From: an uncultured Paenibacillus sp.
GTDB lineage: Bacteria; Bacillota; Bacilli; Paenibacillales; Paenibacillaceae
Assembly (NCBI GenBank): GCA_937895345.1
Contig: CALAWP010000033.1
Coordinates: 62,001 to 126,000, forward strand
Direction of reading: 5' to 3'
Length of the DNA stretch: 64,000 bases
The notes beneath the pieces are model-generated. The model had not been told where the DNA came from, ran no database searches, and saw only the letters and a program-made list of their open reading frames with translations. Shown in pieces: positions 49,315 through 57,854 of this stretch (positions are counted from its first letter, which is position 1; every line of letters begins with the position of its first letter). The position numbers and the translations under genes were made by a program.

Positions 49315-50061
49315 ATGTCTGCAGCGGCCGGGCCAATGCCCCGCATCGTCCACTATTGCTGGTTCGGGCGCGGTCCCAAGCCGGGACTTGCCGTCAAATG
49401 CATGAACAGCTGGCGCAAGCATTTGCGCGGCTGGCAGATCGTCGAATGGAACGAGGACCGGTTCGACGTCCGATCGGTTCCTTATGTCAGGGAGGCATAC
49501 GAAGCGGGCAAATACGCGTTCGTCAGCGACTACGTCCGGCTGCACGCCTTGTACCATCATGGCGGCGTCTACATGGACACCGACGTGGAGGTGCTGAAGC
49601 CGCTGGAGCCGCTGCTTGCGCACGGCGCTTTTTCGGGGTTCGAGGACGAGCGTTTTTTGCAGTCCGGCACGATGGGCGCCGTTCCCGGCCATCCATGGAT
49701 CAAGTCGCTGCTGGACGATTATGAAGGCAGACGGTTTGTAAAGGACGACGGATCGTACGATCTGACGACGAATACGGCTGCCATATCGGCCATCTGCAAG
49801 CGGATGGGGCTGCAGCTGGACGGACGGCACCAGGAGCTGGACAACGGCGCGGTCTTTTACCCGAGAACGTATTTCAGTCCGTACGACCCGGTCGACGGAG
49901 CGTTCTATATAACCGGGGACAGCTATACGATTCACCATTATTCGCAATCGTGGCTGCCCGCGCATGTCCGGCTCAGAAGCCGGCTGAAGCGGGCGGCGAG
50001 CCGGATCGTCGGACCGAAAGCGATATCCGCGCTGCGGGAGAGGTTCAAGCCGCAAGGATGA
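49315..50061 (+). CDS. GT32 capsular glycosyltransferase
   Basis: The 248-residue enzyme begins PRIVHYCWFGRGPKP and has WNEDRFD, AFVSDYVRLHALYHHGGVYMDTDVEV in adjoining parts with the DxD metal motif at DTD, and a C-terminal HHYSQSW. This is the DXD sugar-binding family (Gly_transf_sug, GT32) of capsule clusters. ATG 49315 follows AAGGAGGGG; the frame is open from 49255 inside epsG but that part is not coding. Confidence 0.9.
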   Translation: MSAAAGPMPRIVHYCWFGRGPKPGLAVKCMNSWRKHLRGWQIVEWNEDRFDVRSVPYVREAYEAGKYAFVSDYVRLHALYHHGGVYMDTDVEVLKPLEPLLAHGAFSGFEDERFLQSGTMGAVPGHPWIKSLLDDYEGRRFVKDDGSYDLTTNTAAISAICKRMGLQLDGRHQELDNGAVFYPRTYFSPYDPVDGAFYITGDSYTIHHYSQSWLPAHVRLRSRLKRAASRIVGPKAISALRERFKPQG

Positions 50062-50102
50062 AGTTTCGGAAATCAAAAATAGAGACAGGAGTGGAGCGAA
50101 CA

Positions 50103-50711
50103 ATGCTCAAACGATGGATGGATGTTGCGGCGGCCGGCTTGCTGTTTGCGGCGCTGCTGCCGCTGACGGCGGTCATCGCGCTGCTGGTCAGGCTGAAGCT
50201 GGGATCGCCCGTATTGTTCAAGCAGCTGCGGCCGGGTCTTCATGCCAAGCCGTTCCGCTTATACAAATTTCGCACGATGACGGACGAGCGGGACGAACAC
50301 GGCCAACTGCTGCCGGATGCGCTCCGACTGACGCGCTTCGGCCTGTGGCTGCGCAAATACAGCCTCGACGAGCTGCCGCAGCTGCTCAACGTCATCAAAG
50401 GCGACTTGAGCCTGGTCGGGCCAAGGCCGCTGCTGATGGATTATTTGCCGCTGTATACGGAGGAGCAGGCGCAGCGCCATCTCGTCCGGCCGGGCATGAC
50501 CGGCTGGGCCCAAATTCACGGCCGCAACGACACGACCTGGGAGGAGAGGCTGCGGCGGGATGTATGGTACGTGCATAACCGCAGCTTGGGGCTGGATTTG
50601 AAAATATTGCTGTTGACGGTCAAAAAAGTGATTCGCTCGGAGGGCATATCGAATGCCGGGCATGCCACGATGCCGCTGTTCGAAGGAACGGCGGCGAACC
50701 GGGAAGCGTAG
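50103..50711 (+). CDS. epsL: Initiating undecaprenyl-phosphate sugar transferase (EpsL-like)
   Basis: The 202-residue enzyme has a single N-terminal hydrophobic helix (about 5-29) and the bacterial sugar transferase domain: FRLYKFRTM, KYSLDELPQLLNVIKGDLSLVGPRPLL and RPGMTGWAQIHGRN. It is the short PglC/EpsL type, which puts the first sugar phosphate (often a diacetamido-bacillosamine-like sugar) on undecaprenyl phosphate. The ribosome site AGGAGTGGAG precedes ATG 50103. It is followed by the aminotransferase that would complete that sugar. Confidence 0.92.
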   Translation: MLKRWMDVAAAGLLFAALLPLTAVIALLVRLKLGSPVLFKQLRPGLHAKPFRLYKFRTMTDERDEHGQLLPDALRLTRFGLWLRKYSLDELPQLLNVIKGDLSLVGPRPLLMDYLPLYTEEQAQRHLVRPGMTGWAQIHGRNDTTWEERLRRDVWYVHNRSLGLDLKILLLTVKKVIRSEGISNAGHATMPLFEGTAANREA

Positions 50712-50726
50712 GGAGGAATGGAGCCA

Positions 50727-51878
50727 TTGGAACAGGAAAAAATTCATTTGTCGCCCCCTCATATGAGCGGCAAGGAGCAGGCGTACATCGAAGAAGCGTT
50801 TCGCGTCAACTGGATCGCGCCGGTCGGCCCGCATATCGACGCCTTCGAAAGGGAGCTTGCCGCTTATGTGGGCGCGGAAGACGCGGCGGCGCTCAGCTCG
50901 GGAACGGCCGCCATTCATTTGGCTTTGGCGGTGCTTGGCGCAGGGCGGGGAGACCGCGTCTTCTGCTCCAGCTTCACGTTTGCCGCCAGCGCGAACCCGA
51001 TCGTCTATTTGGGAGCGGAGCCGGTCTTTATCGATTCCGAGCCGGAAACGTGGAACATGTCGCCGGAAGCGCTCGGCGCGGCGCTGCGGGAGGCGGCCGC
51101 CGAAGGGAAGCTGCCGAAGGCGGTCGTCGTCGTTCACCTGTACGGCCAATGCGCCAAAATGGACGAGATTGCCGCTTTGTGCAACGAATACGACATCCCG
51201 ATTGTCGAGGATGCCGCCGAATCGCTGGGTTCCCTGTATAAGGGAAGGCACAGCGGGACGATCGGCAAGCTCGGCATTTATTCCTTTAACGGCAACAAAA
51301 TCATTACGACCTCCGGCGGAGGAATGCTGGTGTCCGACGACAGGGAGCTGCTTCGCCGGGCGCGCTTTCTCGCATCGCAGGCGCGCGACCCTGCGCCGCA
51401 CTACCAGCACAGCGCATTGGGGTACAACTACCGGATGAGCAACGTGCTGGCGGGCATCGGCCGGGCGCAATTGTCCGTCATCGACAGCCGGGTCGCGGCA
51501 AGGCGGGCGGTCTTCGACCGCTACGAGAAGGCATTCGCCGGCCTGCCGGGCATCTCGATGATGCCGGAGCTGCCGGGAACGCTGTCCAACCGCTGGCTGA
51601 CCGCGCTGACGGCGGACGAAGCCGCCGGGCGGTCTGCCGAACAATTGCTGGAGGCGCTGGCGGCGGCCGGCATCGAAGGGAGGCATGCGTGGAAGCCGCT
51701 GCATCTGCAGCCGCTGTTCGCCGGCACGCGCTTTTACCCCCACGGCGAAGAGGAGCCCGTCTGCGAGCGGCTGTTCCGCTTGGGCCTATGCCTGCCGTCC
51801 GGCTCCGCCTTGTCGGAGGAACAGCAGGCAAGAGTCGTCGCCTGCGTTCTGAAGGCGCTGGACCGGGTGCCGGCGTAA
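50727..51878 (+). CDS. epsN: DegT/EpsN-like sugar aminotransferase
   Basis: The 383-residue PLP enzyme (DegT/DnrJ/EryC1) has SPPHMSGKEQAYIEEAF, SSGTAAIHLALA, VHLYGQCAKMDEI, EDAAESLGS and the PLP Lys in YSFNGNKIITTSGGG. It would aminate the 4-keto sugar made by EpsC. In Bacillus an acetyltransferase (EpsM) lies between the transferase and the aminotransferase genes; here it is absent. The start is TTG 50727, because GGGAGGA abuts ATG 50718. It is the last gene of unit one. Confidence 0.9.
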   Translation: MEQEKIHLSPPHMSGKEQAYIEEAFRVNWIAPVGPHIDAFERELAAYVGAEDAAALSSGTAAIHLALAVLGAGRGDRVFCSSFTFAASANPIVYLGAEPVFIDSEPETWNMSPEALGAALREAAAEGKLPKAVVVVHLYGQCAKMDEIAALCNEYDIPIVEDAAESLGSLYKGRHSGTIGKLGIYSFNGNKIITTSGGGMLVSDDRELLRRARFLASQARDPAPHYQHSALGYNYRMSNVLAGIGRAQLSVIDSRVAARRAVFDRYEKAFAGLPGISMMPELPGTLSNRWLTALTADEAAGRSAEQLLEALAAAGIEGRHAWKPLHLQPLFAGTRFYPHGEEEPVCERLFRLGLCLPSGSALSEEQQARVVACVLKALDRVPA

Positions 51879-51896
51879 GCCGATGGGGCATTAGGA

Positions 51897-51971
51897 TTGA
51901 CAGATCCCGGGGCAGATGATAATCTGTTGTTGTGTTCGTTAAATAGAACAAAACTGTTCGTTATTGAATGA
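51897..51971 (+). promoter_or_regulatory. Promoter and SinR-type operators of eps unit two
   Basis: The -35 box TTGACA (51897-51902) and -10 box TAATCT (51920-51925) are 17 bases apart. The palindrome GTTCGTTAAATAGAAC (51934-51949) covers the expected start of transcription, and a weaker copy begins at 51956 (GTTCGTTATTGAAT). The unit-two genes start at 51987. Confidence 0.82.
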
Positions 51972-51986
51972 TAAAGGGAGATCGGC

Positions 51987-53171
51987 ATGTTAAACGACAA
52001 TCATCTCGATAGCTGGGAATATTCGCAGGAGCTTCGCCTGCTGCTTGCCTTGCTGGAGGCGGATTCCCGCGACGGCTTATCCTTCGAGCATTGGGAGCTG
52101 CTGCAGGGCGTCGACTGGAACGGCTTTATCGAGCTGGCGAGGCATCACCGGGTGTTTCCGACCATTCATCTGAAGCTGCAGGAGCTGAAGCTGGGGCATA
52201 TTCCGCCGTTCGTGAAGGAGCTGTTTCAGCGGGACTATTACCGCAATACGCTGCAGATGCTGGCGCTGTCCGGCGAGATGGAAGGCTTGGCCAAGGAGCT
52301 TGCGGAGGCGGACGTCCGGGCGCTGTTTCTGAAAGGTCCCGTCATTGCCGCCGACCTGTACGGCGACGTGTCGCTGCGCACCTCAAGCGATCTGGACGTG
52401 CTCGTGCCGATCTCCGATCTGCCCGAGGCGGAACGGCTGCTGTCCGGGCGCGGTTACGTCAAGGACGACTATATCGAAACGATTCTGAACGACTGGAAGT
52501 GGAGGCATCACCATATCACGTTCCACCATCCGGTCAAAAAAATAAAGGTGGAGGTGCATTGGCGGCTTAACCCTTCCCCTTCCAGCGAGCCGGACTTCAA
52601 CGATTTGTGGAGCCGCAAACGACAAAGCTCGCTCATTAGCCGGCCCATCTATTATTTGGGCCGGGAGGATCTGTTTATGTTTCTTGCCACGCACGGCGCG
52701 AGGCATGGCTGGTCCCGCCTCCGCTGGCTGCTCGACATGAAGCAGCTGATGGGCCAGCGCGTCGATTGGCCGCAGCTGATCGCGCTTTTGCGCAAGCATC
52801 GCTGCACCCATATCGGAGGGCAGGCGCTTGTGCTGGCGGCGCGGCTCCTGGCCGCTCCGCTGCAGGAGCCGATGCGGCCGCTGCTCGCTTCCCGCAAGGC
52901 GGAGTGGCTGGCGGAGGATACGATGTTCTACGTGCAGCGCATGGTCAATTTGCACAGCCCGCCGCTGCCGAAGGATGTGGAAGCCTATCACAAGCAATAT
53001 TTGTTTGCGCTGATGACGAAGCGGCAGAAGCTGCTGTTCTTGTCCAGCTGCATGCATCCGTATGCGGTGGACGCCAAGACGCTGCCGCTGCCCAAGCGGC
53101 TTCACTTTCTCTATTTTCCGCTGCGGCCGCTGCTGTGGGCGTGGCGCAAGGCAAGGAAATGTCCGGCTTAG
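51987..53171 (+). CDS. Nucleotidyltransferase-fold protein (NTP_transf_5-like)
   Basis: The 394-residue soluble protein has the features of the uncharacterised nucleotidyltransferase family found in polysaccharide clusters: LFLKGPVIAADLYGD followed by RTSSDLDVLVPISD (Asp pair of the pol-beta fold, about 129-134), then HHITFHHP and EVHWRL. The C-terminal half is helical with FLATHGARHGWSRLRWLLD. Members may transfer a nucleotide or phospho-group to a sugar or protein, but no reaction is established. The ribosome site AAAGGGAG precedes ATG 51987. It opens unit two. Confidence 0.8.
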   Translation: MLNDNHLDSWEYSQELRLLLALLEADSRDGLSFEHWELLQGVDWNGFIELARHHRVFPTIHLKLQELKLGHIPPFVKELFQRDYYRNTLQMLALSGEMEGLAKELAEADVRALFLKGPVIAADLYGDVSLRTSSDLDVLVPISDLPEAERLLSGRGYVKDDYIETILNDWKWRHHHITFHHPVKKIKVEVHWRLNPSPSSEPDFNDLWSRKRQSSLISRPIYYLGREDLFMFLATHGARHGWSRLRWLLDMKQLMGQRVDWPQLIALLRKHRCTHIGGQALVLAARLLAAPLQEPMRPLLASRKAEWLAEDTMFYVQRMVNLHSPPLPKDVEAYHKQYLFALMTKRQKLLFLSSCMHPYAVDAKTLPLPKRLHFLYFPLRPLLWAWRKARKCPA

Positions 53172-53186
53172 CAAAGGAGATATACG

Positions 53187-54404
53187 ATGAGCAAACTATT
53201 GATCGCTTCCTGCGACATGGAGGTCGGCGGGGTGGAACGGAGCCTGGCCGGCATGCTGAACGCGTTCGACTACGACCGGCATCAGGTCGACTTGATGTTG
53301 TACCGGCACCGGGGCGACTTTATGGAGCTGCTTCCCCGCAAAGCCAATCTGTTGGAGGAAATGCCGCAGTACGCCACGTTCCGCGCCTCCATCGCGGATA
53401 CGGCGAAGTCCGGCCAGGTCGGCATCGCGTTGTCCCGGCTGCTGTCCAAGGCGCATGCGGGAATGGAAGGAAAGCTGCGGGGCGCCGCGGAATCCGGCTA
53501 CATTCAGCAGCAGCTGATGTGGTCGTACGCCCTCCCGCTGCTGCCGAAGCTGAAGCGGCGTTACGACGCGGCGATCAGCTACTTGTGGCCGCATTACTTC
53601 GTGGCGGACAAGGTGCAGGCGGCGGTCAAGATCGCCTGGATTCATACCGACTATTCGACCATCCCGACGAAACGCTCGATGGATGTGCGGATGTGGCGCC
53701 GGTTCGACCATATCGTCGCCGTATCGGACGCCTGCAAGGAGGCGTTTCTGGAAAAGTACGGCGAACTGCGCGGCAAGGTGACCGTCATCGAAAATATGAT
53801 TTCGCCCCGAATGGTCAGGTCGCTTGCCGCCGCCGAAATTCCGGGCAACCCGATGGCCGCCGACAAGCGGTTCAAGCTGCTGACGGTCGCCCGTTTGTCG
53901 TCCCAGAAAGGGCTCGACCTTGCAATCGAGGCGCTTCGCATTCTGACGGACAGAGGGTACGGCGATATCGTCTGGTATGTCGCCGGATACGGCGGGGAAG
54001 AGGAGGCGCTGAAGCGTCAGGCCGAACGCAGCGGCTTGCGGGACAGGTTCGTCTGGCTGGGCAAGCAAACGAACCCGTATCCGTATATGAAAGCATGCGA
54101 TCTGTACGTGCAGCCTTCCCGCTACGAAGGCAAGGCCGTCACCGTCACGGAGGCCAAGATGATCGGCAAGCCCGTCCTCATTACGAATTATTCTACCGCG
54201 GCCAGCCAGGTGGAGGACGGCCGGGACGGCTGCATTGCCGAGCTGTCCGCCGAAGGCATCGCGAACGGCATCGAAGCGCTGTACCGCGACGCCGCGCTGC
54301 GGGAACGTCTGGCGGCCCGCTGCGCCGCCGCGGATTACGGCAACGAAGACGAAATCCGCAAGCTGTACGAGCTTATGGCGCAAGACGGGAGGCGGAGCGG
54401 ATGA
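53187..54404 (+). CDS. GT4 glycosyltransferase, paralogue 1
   Basis: The 405-residue GT-B enzyme shows LIASCDMEVGGVERSLAGML, IAWIHTDYST, VARLSSQKGLDLAIEAL and the C-terminal QPSRYEGKAVTVTEAKMIGKPV motif. It shares a distinctive layout with the two GT4 enzymes at 56607 and 57826 (xxIHxDY, NPYPYM- or NPYPL-type loop, SRYEGK). All three probably descend from one gene. It overlaps the following GT2 by ATGA. Confidence 0.88.
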   Translation: MSKLLIASCDMEVGGVERSLAGMLNAFDYDRHQVDLMLYRHRGDFMELLPRKANLLEEMPQYATFRASIADTAKSGQVGIALSRLLSKAHAGMEGKLRGAAESGYIQQQLMWSYALPLLPKLKRRYDAAISYLWPHYFVADKVQAAVKIAWIHTDYSTIPTKRSMDVRMWRRFDHIVAVSDACKEAFLEKYGELRGKVTVIENMISPRMVRSLAAAEIPGNPMAADKRFKLLTVARLSSQKGLDLAIEALRILTDRGYGDIVWYVAGYGGEEEALKRQAERSGLRDRFVWLGKQTNPYPYMKACDLYVQPSRYEGKAVTVTEAKMIGKPVLITNYSTAASQVEDGRDGCIAELSAEGIANGIEALYRDAALRERLAARCAAADYGNEDEIRKLYELMAQDGRRSG

Positions 54405-55453
54405 ACCCGGCCGTCAGCGTCGTCATTCCGGTCTACAATGCGGAACGCGCGCTCGCCCGATGCATCCGTTCGCTGCTGGACCAGACATTGCCGAATATTG
54501 AGCTGATCTTCGTCGACGACGGCTCCACCGACGGCAGCTGCTCCGTCATCGAGAAATTCCGCTATTACGACGAACGGATCCGCCTCTTCCGCCAACGCAA
54601 CGGCGGCGTCAGCGAAGCTCGCAATACTGGGCTGCAGCATGCCCGGGGCGAATATATCGGCTTCGTCGACGCGGACGATTACGTCGAGAAAGACATGTTT
54701 CAGCGGCTGCTGGAAGCTGCGAAGCGGGACGACTGCGACGCAGTCGTCTCGAATTTGGAGCAGGAGCTGGACGGCGTCCGGTCGGCCGTCCGCCCTCCGA
54801 TGCCGTGCGGACGCAGGCTCGAGGCCGGCTACATTCGCAGCGAGCTGCTTCCTTTGTATGTGATGACCGAGTCGATGAATACCGTCTGCAACAAGCTGTA
54901 CCGGGGAGAGCTTGTCCGGCGGCACGGCATCCGCTTTCCGAAAGGGGTCGCGCTCGGCGAGGACGGCGCGTTCAACATCTCTTTTTTCGCCGCCGCCGCC
55001 TCGGTTCAATATATCGACTACACCGGATATCACTACTGCGAAACGGCGAACAGCGCCACGCGAAGCGCCGCCAGCCGGGATTATTTCGCAAGAGCCGTCG
55101 AGGTTTACGAGGCGGAGCTGCCGGAACCGCTTCGCGGCCTGCTGGACCGGCAGACGGAGATGCGGCTGAAGGCGGTGAAGCTTGTGCAAAGCGTGATGGC
55201 CAACGCCCATATTTATTTGCACCCGTCCTCCGAACGTCCCGCCCGCGAAAGGCTGGATTACGTCCGGCACATGATCGCGCATCGGGCGGTAAGGGAGGCG
55301 CTTCCCCTTTATATGGAGGCGCGGCGGCAAGAGCTGAACCGGTACGACAAGCTGCTGCTGCAAATGATCGAAGCCCGCTCGGCCTGGGGCTTGTGGATGT
55401 TGACCGGCTACAGCAGATTCAGAAATCGAAGAAAGCAGGGGAAATCGGCATGA
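54401..55453 (+). CDS. GT2 glycosyltransferase
   Basis: The 350-residue GT-A enzyme has VSVVIPVYNAERALARCIRSLL, FVDDGSTDGSC, NGGVSEARNTGL and the metal motif DADDYV near 90. A C-terminal helical part with ALGEDGAFNISFF follows. It starts at the ATGA overlap with the previous gene and ends in an ATGA overlap with the next, so translation is tightly coupled. Long in-frame sequence upstream of 54401 is an artefact of GC-rich coding and not part of the protein. Confidence 0.88.
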   Translation: MNPAVSVVIPVYNAERALARCIRSLLDQTLPNIELIFVDDGSTDGSCSVIEKFRYYDERIRLFRQRNGGVSEARNTGLQHARGEYIGFVDADDYVEKDMFQRLLEAAKRDDCDAVVSNLEQELDGVRSAVRPPMPCGRRLEAGYIRSELLPLYVMTESMNTVCNKLYRGELVRRHGIRFPKGVALGEDGAFNISFFAAAASVQYIDYTGYHYCETANSATRSAASRDYFARAVEVYEAELPEPLRGLLDRQTEMRLKAVKLVQSVMANAHIYLHPSSERPARERLDYVRHMIAHRAVREALPLYMEARRQELNRYDKLLLQMIEARSAWGLWMLTGYSRFRNRRKQGKSA

Positions 55454-56610
55454 ACGTTATGATGTTTGCCCATGACGGGAGCTTGAACCGGGGCTGCGAG
55501 GCGATCGTCCGCTCGTCCGCGCAAATGATCAAGGAACGCGTACGGAACGCGAAAGTATACTTGGCGTCGGGACAGCCGGAAACGGACCGGATCATCGGCC
55601 AGCTGGACGGCGTCCTTGACGGCTCGCCCCGCACGATCCGCGCCTATACGCCGGAATGGCTGCTGTCCGCCTTGAGCGTTCGGATGCTGCGGAGCGAATC
55701 GTACGTGCTGGGCCGGATTCATCGCAATATCGTCAAAAATATTAAGCATATGGACGTGTGCCTGTCCATCGGAGGCGACAATTACTGCTACGGCGAACAG
55801 CCCGGCCTGTACGAGGTCGACCGGCGGGTGAAGGCGCAAGGCAAAAAGCTGGTGCTGTGGGGCTGCTCCATCGGCGAGGAAGACATGTCGCCGCGCAAGC
55901 GGTCCGACCTGGCGCTGTTCGACCTGATCCTGACCCGGGAATCGCTCACTTACAAGCTGCTGAAGGAGCAGGGGCTGGATGCCGTCCGTCTTGTCGCGGA
56001 CCCCGCCTTTACGATGGAGAAGGAAGAGCTGCCGCTGCCGGAAGGCTGGCAGGAGGGCAATACGATCGGCTTGAACTTCAGCCCTCTCGTCTGGAAACGC
56101 AACAGCGGCTCCAAGGCGGCGTTCGCCCGGCTGATCCGGCATATCGTCGATCATACGGACATGACGGTGGCGCTCACCCCGCATGTCGTCATGCCGGGCA
56201 ACGACGATTACGAGGTGCTGCGCGAGATGCACGAGACGTTCAAGACTTCGGGAAGAGTGCTGCTGCTGCCCGGAGATTTGAACGCGACGCAATATAAAGG
56301 CTACATCGCCAGAATGAGATTTTTCATCGGCGCGCGCACGCACGCCACGATTGCGGCCTATTCCAGCTGCGTGCCGACGGCGGTGCTCGGCTACAGCGTC
56401 AAATCGAAGGGCATCGCCGCCGATTTGTTCGGCGAAGAGAAGCTGGTGCTCGGCATCGGAGACCTGTCCGACTACCGGAAGCTGATTCGGGCGTTCGAGG
56501 AAATGAAGGCCGACGAAGCCGCTTTGCGCGAGAGGCTGAGGCAGACGTTGCCGGGCGTCCGGGAGCTGTCGTACAAAGCGGCGCATTATTTGGAGGAAGT
56601 CGTATCGTGA
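55450..56610 (+). CDS. Polysaccharide pyruvyl transferase
   Basis: The 386-residue enzyme has the CsaB/WcaK layout: MFAHDGSLNRGCEAIVRSS near the start, LSIGGDNYCYG, LWGCSIGEED, ILTRESLTYKLLKEQG, and the C-terminal RFFIGARTHATIAAYSSCVPT with the typical Arg and His. It would add a ketal-linked pyruvate from PEP to a sugar of the repeat unit, giving the polymer negative charge. It is coupled by 4-base overlaps on both sides. Confidence 0.92.
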   Translation: MNVMMFAHDGSLNRGCEAIVRSSAQMIKERVRNAKVYLASGQPETDRIIGQLDGVLDGSPRTIRAYTPEWLLSALSVRMLRSESYVLGRIHRNIVKNIKHMDVCLSIGGDNYCYGEQPGLYEVDRRVKAQGKKLVLWGCSIGEEDMSPRKRSDLALFDLILTRESLTYKLLKEQGLDAVRLVADPAFTMEKEELPLPEGWQEGNTIGLNFSPLVWKRNSGSKAAFARLIRHIVDHTDMTVALTPHVVMPGNDDYEVLREMHETFKTSGRVLLLPGDLNATQYKGYIARMRFFIGARTHATIAAYSSCVPTAVLGYSVKSKGIAADLFGEEKLVLGIGDLSDYRKLIRAFEEMKADEAALRERLRQTLPGVRELSYKAAHYLEEVVS

Positions 56611-57854
56611 CGGCCGGGAAGCGGCAGCTGCTGTTTGTCATTCCGAGCCTGTCGGCCGGCGGCGGACAACGAAGTCTGGTTAACCTGCTCATGCAGATGG
56701 ACTACGGCCGTTTCGACGTCGATTTGTACATGTTCAGCCACGAGGGGATCTTTCTGGAGCTGCTCCCTCCCCAAGTAAAGCTGCTTCCGCTGGAGGAAAG
56801 CTTCCGGCAGTTTAAGCTGCCCCTTTCCCGTTCGATGGGCCGGCTGCTCCGGCGCGGCAAGCTTCCGCTCGCCGTCAGCCGGTTCATGTACGCGGTCAAC
56901 AACCGCAAAATCTCGCATGTCGCCTTGAAGGAGCAGGCCGGCTGGAAATATATGTCCCGCTCCATGCGGCGGTTGCCCAAAACGTACGACGCGGCGATCG
57001 GCTTTTTGGAAAAGTCTTCGATCTATTATTGCGTGGAGAAGGTCAAGGCCGGCACAAAAATCGGCTGGATTCATAACGATTACGACGAGCTTGGCATGGA
57101 CGCGCAGTTCGACGGCGGTTATTTCGACCGGCTGGATCATCTCGTGACCGTATCCGAAAGCTGCGGCGACGTGCTGAAGCGGAGATTTCCGGAGCATGCG
57201 GTCAAGGTCAAGGTCATTTACAATATCGTCTCTCCGGCGTTTATTCACCGCTTGGCGGAAGCCGAGGGGCACGAATTGTACGATCGCAGCGGGGACGAGA
57301 CGGTGATCGTGTCGATCGGGCGCCTGCATCCGCAGAAGGGCTTCGACATCGCGGTTCGGGCATGCCGGCTGCTGATGGACCGGGGCTGCCGCTTTCGGTG
57401 GTACGTCATCGGCGAAGGGGAAGAGCGGGGACGGCTGGAGGAGCTCATTCGCGAGCTGGGGGCGGAGGAGCGCTTCCGGCTGCTCGGCTTGCGCAGCAAT
57501 CCGTATCCGTATGTGCGGCAAGCCGACATCTACGTGCAGACGTCCCGGTACGAAGGGAAAGCGATCGCGATCGACGAAGCGAAAATATTGCGGAAGCCGA
57601 TCGTCATTACCGACTTCAGCACCGCTCGCGACCAGCTGGAGCACGGGCTCGAAGGGCTGATCGTCGACATGGCGCCGGAGGCGGTGGCGGACGCCGTGGC
57701 GGAGATGATCGGCAACCGGCTGATGAGGGAACGGTTCGTCCGTTATTTGTCCGGCTTGCAGCTCGGAACGGAAGCGGAGATCGACAAAATATACGGGCTG
57801 CTGCGTACGAAGGAGCATACGGCACATGAAAAAATTGCTGTTCATCATGAATAA
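56607..57854 (+). CDS. GT4 glycosyltransferase, paralogue 2
   Basis: The 415-residue GT-B enzyme starts with GTG in a GTGA overlap with the pyruvyltransferase. Motifs include FVIPSLSAGGGQRSLVNLL, FLEKSSIYYCVEKV, IGWIHNDYDELGMD, VSIGRLHPQKGFDIAV and SRYEGKAIAIDEAKILRKPIV. It is strikingly similar along its length to the next gene, indicating recent tandem duplication, with probable divergence in acceptor. Its end overlaps the next gene by 29 bases. Confidence 0.9.
   Translation: MTAGKRQLLFVIPSLSAGGGQRSLVNLLMQMDYGRFDVDLYMFSHEGIFLELLPPQVKLLPLEESFRQFKLPLSRSMGRLLRRGKLPLAVSRFMYAVNNRKISHVALKEQAGWKYMSRSMRRLPKTYDAAIGFLEKSSIYYCVEKVKAGTKIGWIHNDYDELGMDAQFDGGYFDRLDHLVTVSESCGDVLKRRFPEHAVKVKVIYNIVSPAFIHRLAEAEGHELYDRSGDETVIVSIGRLHPQKGFDIAVRACRLLMDRGCRFRWYVIGEGEERGRLEELIRELGAEERFRLLGLRSNPYPYVRQADIYVQTSRYEGKAIAIDEAKILRKPIVITDFSTARDQLEHGLEGLIVDMAPEAVADAVAEMIGNRLMRERFVRYLSGLQLGTEAEIDKIYGLLRTKEHTAHEKIAVHHE

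Noticed and set aside
52766..54400. Long + strand frame leading into the GT2 gene at 54401
   Set aside because: It overlaps two well-supported genes in another frame; the real start is the coupled ATG at 54401.
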